Shown here in pieces: positions 1 to 6,498 of a DNA stretch of 11,547 bases. The position numbers were made by a program, and so were the translations under genes. The DNA is taken from the NCBI GenBank assembly GCA_965370415.1, contig CBDUTJ010000060.1, positions 1-11,547 of the forward strand. The letters run 5' to 3'. The notes below the pieces were generated by a model. The model ran no database searches, had not been told where the DNA came from, and saw only the letters and a list, made by a program, of their open reading frames with translations. Numbering within the stretch: the stretch's first letter is position 1; each line of letters opens with the position of its first letter. This DNA is from JACNIV01 sp965370415 (lineage in GTDB: Bacteria > Cloacimonadota > Cloacimonadia > Cloacimonadales > TCS61).

Positions 1-1349
1 CCAGTGTCCCCTATTCCATTAAATCAGAAACAGCATATACAGTAGAAGCACCTCTCAATCTCAGTGAAAATGTCTCTGACCCAAACAGCGTTATCAAAGG
101 TGAAAATACCGGTACGGGTTATGGTGTTTATGGTAAACATTATATTACTGACAATTATGGTTACTTAGGCTCAGATAATTTTGGTGTTTATGGTTATAGT
201 CATTACAGTGGTGGATATTTTGAAGGGGATACATATGGTGTTTATGGTTTACACCCCAGTGGAAATTATGGTTATATAGGCTCATCTGATTATGGTGTTT
301 ATGGTTCCTCAAGTGGAAATTTTGGTTTCCTGGGAAGTACAAGCTACGGTGTTTATGGAAATTCAATCAGTAACTGGGCAGGTTATTTTGATGGGAAAAT
401 ATATATTAGTGACATGGTAGGAATTGGCACAATTAGTCCAACAGCTGAACTTGATGTGAATGGGGATGTAAATATTTCCGGAAAGATATATTCTTCAGGT
501 TCGAATCAATTTGGCACGGTCCAATTTATTGAAAGTACATTACCGCATACAGGACCACATGAATCCCTTCTGATGCTGATGAATGGTTCTAACGATCCTG
601 CTTCCGAAGCTAACATACAGTTTGCTGCAGGATCTCCTGCACATGGAAGGGCTACCATTTCTGCCACACATGATGTTTCGGCGGGGTTATATAATGGGAA
701 TTTGAATTTAGAAGTTAGAAACGGTACCACAAGTTATATAAAGGCAATAACTATGCGTTCCAGCGGTAATGTTGGTATTGGTAATGAAGATCCTTCCGAA
801 AAGCTTTCGGTTTCAGGCATGGTCGAAAGTACAATAGGAGGATTTAAATTCCCAGACGGGACAACACAAACAACAGCTGCAACCGGAAGCACTACCTATT
901 CTATTGGCGATTTTGTTCTAGGTGGAATAGTTTTCTGGGTTGACGAAACAGGAAAACATGGACTAATTGCCGCAACAAGTGACCAAAGCACAGGAATTCA
1001 ATGGTACAATGGTTCTTATACTACGACTAATGCTGTTAGAGATGGTGTTTATGCAGGTCAATATAATACAGAGCGTATTATTACCAATCAAGGAACAGGG
1101 AGTTATGCAGCACAACTATGTGCAAATTACCAAGGAGGCAACTATGGCGACTGGTATTTACCATCAAAATACGAACTTAATCTAATGTATTTACAAAAAG
1201 CAACAATTGGCGGTTTTGCAAGCGACCGCTATTGGAGTTCGACCGAGTACAATAACGACGACGCCTGGATACAGTTTTTCTTCAATGGATTTCAGAACAC
1301 CTTCAGTAAGAACTTCACATTCTATGTGCGTGCTGTTCGTGCTTTTTAA
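1..1349 (+). CDS. Surface/tail-fibre-like protein with GVYG repeats and DUF1566-type C-terminus (5' partial)
   Basis: The frame is open from the first bases (first full codon at position 3) to TAA at 1347-1349, so the ATG at 414 is internal and the gene begins outside the window. In order it shows a short lead-in, an NYGYxGSxxYGVYG repeat array (about 120-360), a stalk with two VGIG...SPTAELDVNG / VGIG...DPSEKLSVSG motifs as found in phage tail fibres and similar trimeric fibres (about 414-510 and 770-830), a linker with FPDGTTQT, and a DUF1566-like domain from about 900 (GDFVLGGIVFW, GDWYLPSKYEL, RYWSSTEY) ending in VRAVRAF. DUF1566 and FGE-sulfatase-like domains often take a C-type-lectin fold used for ligand display. 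I infer a fibrous adhesin or receptor-binding protein. No sorting tail of the kind in the next gene is seen. The last 42 codons differ in codon use from the rest. Confidence 0.85.
   Translation, partial: SVPYSIKSETAYTVEAPLNLSENVSDPNSVIKGENTGTGYGVYGKHYITDNYGYLGSDNFGVYGYSHYSGGYFEGDTYGVYGLHPSGNYGYIGSSDYGVYGSSSGNFGFLGSTSYGVYGNSISNWAGYFDGKIYISDMVGIGTISPTAELDVNGDVNISGKIYSSGSNQFGTVQFIESTLPHTGPHESLLMLMNGSNDPASEANIQFAAGSPAHGRATISATHDVSAGLYNGNLNLEVRNGTTSYIKAITMRSSGNVGIGNEDPSEKLSVSGMVESTIGGFKFPDGTTQTTAATGSTTYSIGDFVLGGIVFWVDETGKHGLIAATSDQSTGIQWYNGSYTTTNAVRDGVYAGQYNTERIITNQGTGSYAAQLCANYQGGNYGDWYLPSKYELNLMYLQKATIGGFASDRYWSSTEYNNDDAWIQFFFNGFQNTFSKNFTFYVRAVRAF
120..359 (+). repeat. Five YGVYG-type coding repeats
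   Basis: The pentapeptide [YF]GVYG is encoded at 120, 180, 234, 291 and 345, a period of 18-20 codons. Between copies, NYGYLGS, NYGYIGS and NFGFLGS precede three of them, giving a unit NYGYxGSxxYGVYG. The DNA is also conserved (tatggtgtttatgg or one-base variants). Aromatic-glycine repeats of this kind are common in beta-rich fibre stalks; the function here is inferred. Confidence 0.85.
1221..1346 (+). other. Candidate DGR variable repeat (VR-like segment)
   Basis: These 42 codons form the end of the DUF1566-like domain, including RYWSSTEY, AWIQFFFNGF and VRAVRAF. By hand count 25 of 42 codons end in G or C, against 12 of 60 in the stretch just before (1041-1220). Several positions that alternate with fixed residues carry AAC, GAC, ACC or TTC, codons reachable from an AAC template by changes at adenines. 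The framework W-SS-EY...AW...F..G...VR.VR.F matches the C-type-lectin variable proteins of diversity-generating retroelements. No template repeat or reverse transcriptase is in the window, so this may equally be a non-diversified DUF1566 end. Confidence 0.4.
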
Positions 1350-1361
1350 CCATTAATGTAG

Positions 1362-1382
1362 GGACAGCTCACCGAGCTGTCC
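1362..1382. repeat. Perfect 9-bp hairpin after the VR-like segment
   Basis: ggacagctc and gagctgtcc form a perfect 9-bp stem around a 3-nt loop, starting 13 bases after the stop codon. No T-run follows, so it is not a typical intrinsic terminator. It could be a dispersed REP-type palindrome or, if the VR call is right, the hairpin that lies just downstream of DGR variable repeats. Confidence 0.75.
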
Positions 1383-1401
1383 AAATGAATATTCCACCTT
1401 C

Positions 1402-1456
1402 TCCGGCAACTGCCGGATACGGCGGGACAAATTGGGCTTCGTTCCGATAAATCGGA
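1402..1456. repeat. Intergenic palindromes, including the tccggcaactgccgga element
   Basis: tccggcaactgccgga (1402-1417) is a 5-bp ccggc/gccgg hairpin whose 16 bases recur exactly at 7048-7063 and, with two changes, on the - strand within 7146-7161. A second small palindrome, tccgat-aa-atcgga, lies at 1443-1456, flanked by gggc (1434) and gccc (1462). These look like dispersed REP-type elements between the two + strand genes. No promoter is obvious here. Confidence 0.6.
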
Positions 1457-1483
1457 GCTTCGCCCGAACAAGAAGGAGAAAAT

Positions 1484-3535
1484 ATGAAAACAAAAATATT
1501 GATCTTATTGAGTTGCTTGGCTTTAGTTTCTTTTAGCTTTGCAGACCCGCCATCGAGTGCCAGTTACACACTGGTTCAACGTGGATTCCTTACAGGTAAT
1601 CCCAACCAGGCATCTCCCCCGGGTTCAGCAGGGTTTGAACTTACCGAGAATTCAATTCTGGGAATCGCTGATGATGTTGTAAACAGCACGGATTTTCTGC
1701 ATTATCCCGGTTTCCTGCAACCTACCAATGATGCACCCACCATTATTCTGCCGGATGATTTCACCTTCCTGGAAGATGGAAACCTGATCGTGGATTTTGC
1801 ACCGTTTATAAATGATATAAACGGGGACATCGTAACTATCAGCGTGAGTGGAAATACCGATGTACTGGTTGATATCCAGGATTTTATTGTTACATTCAGT
1901 GCCACTTCAGATTGGAATGGCATGGAAACTCTCACCTTTATAGCAAATGACAACATGGACAGAGCAATTGCTTCCGACGATGTAAATGTTTATGTTCTTT
2001 ATATGAATGACGCTCCTGTTGTTGTTAGCCCTATTGCGGATTTTTCTTTCGATGAAGATACAATCGATACTTCTATAGACCTTAATACAGTTTTCGATGA
2101 TGTGGATATCATCTACGGAGATGAACTAACATTTTCTTACAGCGGAAATACAAATATCAGTATCGATATTACAGATGGTTTAGTTACTTTGACTCCTGTT
2201 CCCGATTGGTTTGGAGTGGAAGTGATAACCTTCACTGCAACCGATGACAGCCTGGAATCTACTTCCGATGTAGTGGAAATAACAGTAGATAATGTGAATG
2301 ACCCGCCTGTGATCAACTTTCCGGCAAGTTTCTCGTTTCTGGAAGATGAATCAGAAACTTATGATTTCACCCAATATATATCTGATATTGATAACACAAT
2401 GGCAGAATTAACCCTTACCTGGGTTGGAAATACAAACATCGATGTTGCTCTTGTTGATTGGGATGTCACGTTTTCTTCCAATGTTCCTAACTGGAACGGT
2501 TCGGAAGATATCACCTTCACGGTTGATGATAATTCCGAAAGAATGTCGTTTGCCATAAACCCGGGATTATCTTCTGCGGCGAACCTTTCGGAAAGTAATT
2601 CCTCCATTCAAAGGGATCGAACAAATTCATCCAGAACCAGAGACCAGGTTTCGGAAATGATCACGGTTTACTGCATTTCGGTTAATGATCCACCCACGAT
2701 AGTACTTCCCGATGAATTTACTTTTGAAGAGGATATATATCTTATCGTAGATTTTGAACAATATATCTATGATGTAGATCTGGATGATCTTACATTGACG
2801 GTTACAGGAAACGACAGCATTGAAGTAGACATCACGGATTTTATAGTTACTTTCACTGCAGAACCTGACTGGAATGGAACTGAAACCATAACCTTTATAG
2901 TAGATGATAATGTTACCAGGGCAACTGCAGAAGATAGTGTGGATGTTGTAGTTACTCCCGTGAATGATCCACCGGTTCTAATAAGCTGGTTCCCTGTTGC
3001 ACTTGTATTTACAGTAGTTGAAGATACTACAATCGCATTCTCGATCGAGGTAGAAGACATAGACAGCGAACTTACATACAGTTGGCAGGTAAATGGTGAA
3101 CCTCAAACTGAAATTACAAATACATTGGTTTATGAATTCACCGAACCGGGAGATTACACTCTGGAAGTAGTAGCTTCGGATGGTGAGTATCAGGTAGATA
3201 CAACCTGGCAGGTACATGTAGAGGAGGGTGTGGGAACCGGTTCGATACTTATTCCTCAGATCACGAAACTCCAGCAGAATATTCCCAATCCCTTCAATCC
3301 GGAAACAACCATCCATTACTCCATGAAAGATGCAGGTAGAGTTAAAATCGAGATATTCAACATTAAGGGTGGGAAGATACGTACTTTGGTAGATGAATAT
3401 AAGAAAATCGGCTATCATTCCACTATCTGGAATGGAAAGGATAACAGCGGAAAAACAGTAGCCAGCGGAATGTATTTCTATAGTATGGTTTCGGAGAAAT
3501 ATCACAAAATAAGGAAGATGCTGCTGATTAAATAA
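1484..3535 (+). CDS. Secreted cadherin-like repeat protein with T9SS/FlgD-type C-terminal tail
   Basis: The 683-aa product starts at an ATG five bases after AAGGAG. It has a signal peptide (about 1-20, hydrophobic LILLSCLALVSFSFA, then DPPSSASYTL). Residues 20-72 form a short SASYTL...PGFLQ module. Four cadherin-like repeats follow (about 73-175, 175-270, 270-402 and 402-493), each starting near ND(A/P)P and containing an FxxxED motif, SGNT-type turns and DW(N/F)G-E-ITF. They resemble the tandem-95/VCBS-type repeats of bacterial adhesins. A PKD-like domain covers about 495-580. The tail from about 598 (QNIPNPFNPETTI ... VKIEIFNIKG ... WNGKDNSGK.VASGMYFY) is the FlgD-like/Por-type sorting domain of secreted FCB-group proteins. 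Repeat 3 carries about 33 extra residues (354-386). I infer a cell-surface or exported adhesive protein; its ligand is unknown. Confidence 0.9.
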   Translation: MKTKILILLSCLALVSFSFADPPSSASYTLVQRGFLTGNPNQASPPGSAGFELTENSILGIADDVVNSTDFLHYPGFLQPTNDAPTIILPDDFTFLEDGNLIVDFAPFINDINGDIVTISVSGNTDVLVDIQDFIVTFSATSDWNGMETLTFIANDNMDRAIASDDVNVYVLYMNDAPVVVSPIADFSFDEDTIDTSIDLNTVFDDVDIIYGDELTFSYSGNTNISIDITDGLVTLTPVPDWFGVEVITFTATDDSLESTSDVVEITVDNVNDPPVINFPASFSFLEDESETYDFTQYISDIDNTMAELTLTWVGNTNIDVALVDWDVTFSSNVPNWNGSEDITFTVDDNSERMSFAINPGLSSAANLSESNSSIQRDRTNSSRTRDQVSEMITVYCISVNDPPTIVLPDEFTFEEDIYLIVDFEQYIYDVDLDDLTLTVTGNDSIEVDITDFIVTFTAEPDWNGTETITFIVDDNVTRATAEDSVDVVVTPVNDPPVLISWFPVALVFTVVEDTTIAFSIEVEDIDSELTYSWQVNGEPQTEITNTLVYEFTEPGDYTLEVVASDGEYQVDTTWQVHVEEGVGTGSILIPQITKLQQNIPNPFNPETTIHYSMKDAGRVKIEIFNIKGGKIRTLVDEYKKIGYHSTIWNGKDNSGKTVASGMYFYSMVSEKYHKIRKMLLIK

Positions 3536-3542
3536 TCAGCTG

Positions 3543-3610
3543 ACCTTGCGAAGGTTTTACTCCCCTTTGTAAGGGGAGATTAAGAGGGGTTTTCTTAACC
3601 TTCGCAAGGT
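3543..3610. repeat. Nested inverted repeat (14-bp outer stem, 8-bp inner hairpin)
   Basis: accttgcgaaggtt (3543-3556) and aaccttcgcaaggt (3597-3610) are exact inverted copies. Between them sits ctcccctt-tgt-aaggggag (3560-3578), a perfect 8-bp hairpin, followed by an aagagggg stretch. It begins 7 bases after the stop of the cadherin-like gene. It looks like a compact miniature or REP-type dispersed element, possibly also acting as a 3' stabiliser. A plain terminator is less likely because no T-run follows the outer stem. Confidence 0.75.
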
Positions 3611-3611
3611 T

Positions 3612-3853
3612 GTCATTATTGTAATTATCTTTTCAGAGTACCAATAAAAAATGAAACAATGGTCTTGATCGATTTGAAAATAATGATATGAAAAACTTTT
3701 ATCAGGTTGACCGAAAGACTTATCCAACGTCTGTTGAAGTATGGTATCGATTTTAACTGTGTAGTTTTAAAAAAAAGAATTTGACAATTATAATGAAGTT
3801 TAACTCTGTTGAAATTAAGATTGTTATAATTATTTGAAAGGACTATTAGAAAA
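3612..3853. other. AT-rich gene-free leader of the two-gene island
   Basis: This 242-bp stretch holds no convincing gene. A + strand frame open from 3655 to TAA at 3754-3756 encodes a plausible 33-residue protein end (finishing SVEVWYRF), but it has no start context and could be a remnant. TTGACA at 3781 and TATAAT at 3825 look like promoter words, but they are 38 bases apart and so cannot pair. A promoter for the next gene is probably in this stretch but cannot be fixed. AAAGGA at 3837-3842 is the likely ribosome site, 11 bases before the ATG. Confidence 0.4.
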
Positions 3854-4390
3854 ATGCAGAATGATAGTAAAATTTTGGATTTGAATAAATTATCAAATTA
3901 TATTCCATTAAGTGATTATAATATTAATATGATGGCAGAAGCAAGTGCTTGTTGTTTTGATTTACAAGGCCATCAAAGTGGTGTTGAATTAAGTGTTCAA
4001 GGTGATTATAAAAATAAATTTTCAGTTGTTTGGAAATCTTTGTCTAAAAATACAAAAAAAACATACTCAGATCAAAATGAATTAGTTGAATGGGGCGCCA
4101 CTGGAATAGCTTTTTACTTAGTGATAAAATTAACAGGTTATACAATAACTGAAAGATCGTGGACAGGAACGGGTTTCGATTATTGGCTTGGATATGAAGG
4201 TGAGGGTCTTTTGTTTCAAAAAAAAGCTAAATTAGAAATATCAGGTATATTTAAAGAATCTGGTTCAAATACTATAAAAAAAAGAGTTAAGGAAAAATCA
4301 ATACAAATAGAAAAAAGTAATACCGATATTAAGGGCTATGTTGTTGTTGTTGAATTTAATAAACCATTATCGGAGATAAAAGAGAGATGA
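3854..4390 (+). CDS. Unrecognised 178-aa protein, first gene of AT-rich cassette
   Basis: I do not recognise a named family. The protein is soluble: no signal peptide and no convincing membrane segment, although a hydrophobic helix-like run (ATGIAFYLVIKLTG) lies at 82-95. The central part reads as a compact alpha/beta domain: E76/E79 in a helix, then TGTGFDYWLG (104-113), KKAKLEISGI (123-132), a lysine/arginine-rich stretch (143-155) and a hydrophobic strand GYVVVVEFNKP (161-171). A glycine-aspartate turn followed by a strand with a glutamate is loosely reminiscent of PD-(D/E)xK nucleases, but the canonical lysine after E128 is a serine, so this is only a suggestion. Its TGA overlaps the next ATG by four bases, so the two proteins are probably made in a fixed ratio and act together. 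The base composition is far more AT-rich than that of flanking genes. Confidence 0.75.
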   Translation: MQNDSKILDLNKLSNYIPLSDYNINMMAEASACCFDLQGHQSGVELSVQGDYKNKFSVVWKSLSKNTKKTYSDQNELVEWGATGIAFYLVIKLTGYTITERSWTGTGFDYWLGYEGEGLLFQKKAKLEISGIFKESGSNTIKKRVKEKSIQIEKSNTDIKGYVVVVEFNKPLSEIKER

Positions 4391-5529
4391 ATGCTATAAA
4401 AAAATTACATCAAGAAGCTATGCACTATATTGATAATGCTCAGTTAGCAAAGCTAAAGAATGACAACAGTAATGTAATGGATTATTTAAATAAAGCATTT
4501 ATGAAAGAAAGAGAGGCTGCTTTAAAATTAAAAGACAAATTTAATTTAGAACCAACAAGGTCAATATTATTAAGAAGTGCAGCATCTCTTGCATTACAAT
4601 GCAAAGAAATTAGAGAATCAGAAAAACTAATATCAATTTCTTTGGCAGGAGACCCTCCTTCTGGAATTGCCGATGAATTAAGAAATCTTTTAGAGCAAGT
4701 TTATTTTGAAAGACATCTTGAAACTAAAGGTATAACATTAGATAATGATGAGTTAAGACTTTCCCTATCAGGAGAAGCAGTTGGATATGGTGTTATACAA
4801 AGTAAATTTTTTCTAGATAGGATAGGACATATATCTACTTTATTTTTTAGAACAGCAGAAAGGTTGTCAAAATTTTCTATAGAAAAAACTGGAAAAGCTG
4901 TTGATGAATTAAAAAGTAAATTTGGTACATATCTTTATGGTTTTCAACCAGGTAGTTTTGCAGTTATCTTAAAATTGGGCAAACCACTAGAACAGATTGA
5001 AGTTATGGAAGAAATCCAAAAGAATAAAGTGATAGATGAATTCATAGAATGCTTAAATTTATATGGTGAAAATAATTTAAAAACATTATCTAATAAAATT
5101 GATAATGAAGGGTATTTTAATAATTTTATAGCTTTAAGTGAACGTTTATTGCCTGATGGAGAATACATAAAAACTGTTGGTTTTGTAGCAAAAATTAATG
5201 AAGTTGAGAAAAAAGTACAACTTAAAAGAACCAAAAAAATGATAACTTTACCAGAAGATTTAATTAACATTTATGAAAATGGGAATATTTTTAAATATGT
5301 TAAAATTGGAGATCCTATTCAATTAATGGGAACATTACTTTTTGCAAATAAAAAAGGAAATAAGAGAGAAATACAATTAGTAGATAAAACAAATAATGTA
5401 TACAAAGTGAAAGTACCTGAAGGTATAATGGACGATATAGTTCGTCCCTATTTTGATAAAAAAGTGATTGTACGCGGAATACGAATTAGTAAAACAATAG
5501 TTGAATTACAAGAAATAGATGAAAGTTAA
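4387..5529 (+). CDS. Unrecognised 380-aa protein with helical N-terminus, second gene of cassette
   Basis: I do not recognise a named family. The start is the ATG inside the ATGA overlap with the upstream gene. Residues 1-115 are helical and look TPR-like: repeated A/L/K helices, then EPTRSILLRSAASLAL (55-70), KEIRESEKLI (73-82) and a turn GDPPSGIADELRNLLEQVYFER. Residues 120-200 contain LSLSGEAVGYGV and a strand-rich FQPGSFAVILKLGKP. The C-terminus (about 261-375) is predominantly beta (TVGFVAKINEVEKKVQL, IQLMGTLLF, KVIVRGIRI) and could be one or two small barrels. There is no signal peptide or membrane span. I infer a scaffold or sensor partner of the 178-aa protein. The sequence is very AT-rich (15% GC in 5041-5100 by hand count), which suggests transfer from another genome. 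No catalytic motif is visible. Confidence 0.8.
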   Translation: MNAIKKLHQEAMHYIDNAQLAKLKNDNSNVMDYLNKAFMKEREAALKLKDKFNLEPTRSILLRSAASLALQCKEIRESEKLISISLAGDPPSGIADELRNLLEQVYFERHLETKGITLDNDELRLSLSGEAVGYGVIQSKFFLDRIGHISTLFFRTAERLSKFSIEKTGKAVDELKSKFGTYLYGFQPGSFAVILKLGKPLEQIEVMEEIQKNKVIDEFIECLNLYGENNLKTLSNKIDNEGYFNNFIALSERLLPDGEYIKTVGFVAKINEVEKKVQLKRTKKMITLPEDLINIYENGNIFKYVKIGDPIQLMGTLLFANKKGNKREIQLVDKTNNVYKVKVPEGIMDDIVRPYFDKKVIVRGIRISKTIVELQEIDES

Positions 5530-5532
5530 TTA

Positions 5533-5610
5533 TTAATCTTTTCTTCTATTATCTTTCAGCCAATCACCCCAGATAGTCTGATCTTTTCCTGGGTTATCAA
5601 GGAAGTTTTC
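5533..5610 (-). pseudogene. Possible 25-codon C-terminal gene remnant
   Basis: On the - strand, codons from 5610 down to a TAA at 5533-5535 read ENFLDNPGKDQTIWGDWLKD and onward to NRRKD. This composition looks like a real charged C-terminal helix. A TAG lies immediately upstream (5611-5613), and there is no start codon or ribosome site. It could be the last piece of a gene broken when the AT-rich cassette arrived, or chance. I cannot name a family. Confidence 0.25.
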
Positions 5611-5624
5611 CTAAATATCGATAT

Positions 5625-6497
5625 TTAATATTCTTTACTTACTCCAAATCTGACCATAACATCACGTGTGGTTTTGAATTCTGCACTGGTAATAAATGGA
5701 AGTGATATCCCCACAGTTGCCATTCCAAAAGGAATGAGATAATGCAGTTCAGGAGAAATATCGATAATGAACATACTCATTTCAATTGTATCTGAACCGA
5801 GAGGATTATCATATTTGCCATCGCTACCTATAACCACAAGCAGAGAAATGTAGCCATCGAATTTCGGTTCAAACTGCAGGAATCCATATCTTCCTTTTAG
5901 GGAAAACATATTACCATATTTAAGCTTATCATCGTTTTCACCATTTAACCTGAATTTCAAGTCAGTGAAAATTTCTCGATCATTTCTGCGCATCAAGGTA
6001 TTTCCGGAAAAAATAAAATCCAGAGAACCCGAACCCATAGCTGCAGGATATTTTATTGTGTCTATCGTTACTGTTTTATCTTTATTACCGGTAGGAAGTT
6101 TAACCGTCAGATTTCCTGCATAGTCAAAATCCCAGCCTTTATAACCATCAGCTAAATAAGAAGTATATGCAGCAGACAGGGACATATCACCGATGCCAAT
6201 CGGGTTTTTGGTTTTTTCACCATCAAATGATACTATTGTCTTCCTTTGAAATGGGAGATTGGCACCGAATACAAAATTCAGGAAGGGATACGCAACCGGG
6301 ATCTTAACTGATTGTGTAGCTCTACTAAATTCCATCTCAGGATTGATCTGCAGATTTTCAACAGTCATTACATTGATAGGTTTGTATAATTCCGAAGTTA
6401 CAGAAGGATCTTTCAATAAGTGATTAATACTTTCGTATTGTGCAATTAATAATGAAACATAAAAAACAAATAGTAAACATACTAAAATCTTTTTCAT
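5625..6497 (-). CDS. Predicted outer-membrane beta-barrel protein
   Basis: The 290-aa product has a signal peptide (MKKILVCLLFVFYVSLLIA, cleavage before QYES) with no lipobox at a usable distance. The rest is a succession of amphipathic strands with aromatic ends and polar turns: VKIPVAYPFLNFVFGANLPF, DFDYAGNLTVKLP, YGNMFSLKGRYGFLQF, GMATVGISLPFI and DVMVRFGVSKEY. This is the pattern of outer-membrane porin- or transporter-like barrels of 250-300 residues. I chose the ATG at 6497 rather than the TTG four codons upstream because GGAG lies just before it, inside the end of the yjbQ gene. It starts one base after that gene's stop, so the two are translationally coupled. The substrate and exact family are unknown. 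Confidence 0.75.
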   Translation of the reverse strand: MKKILVCLLFVFYVSLLIAQYESINHLLKDPSVTSELYKPINVMTVENLQINPEMEFSRATQSVKIPVAYPFLNFVFGANLPFQRKTIVSFDGEKTKNPIGIGDMSLSAAYTSYLADGYKGWDFDYAGNLTVKLPTGNKDKTVTIDTIKYPAAMGSGSLDFIFSGNTLMRRNDREIFTDLKFRLNGENDDKLKYGNMFSLKGRYGFLQFEPKFDGYISLLVVIGSDGKYDNPLGSDTIEMSMFIIDISPELHYLIPFGMATVGISLPFITSAEFKTTRDVMVRFGVSKEY

Positions 6498-6498
6498 A

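Noticed and set aside
120..359. CRISPR-like spaced repeats
   Set aside because: The 54-60 bp spacing is in frame, the intervals are themselves repetitive, and all are part of an open reading frame.
414..1349. ATG at 414 as the true start of the fibre protein
   Set aside because: The frame is open upstream to the window edge and encodes a clear repeat array, so this methionine is internal.
1362..1382. Intrinsic terminator for the fibre gene
   Set aside because: No T-run follows the stem on the + strand; it is kept as a hairpin/repeat instead.
2978..3505. 175-codon open frame on the - strand
   Set aside because: It lies wholly antisense to the well-supported cadherin-like gene and T9SS-type tail, and its protein has no recognisable domain.
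3781..3830. TTGACA (3781) plus TATAAT (3825) as one promoter
   Set aside because: They are 38 bases apart, far beyond the 16-18 expected, and neither has a good partner at the right distance.
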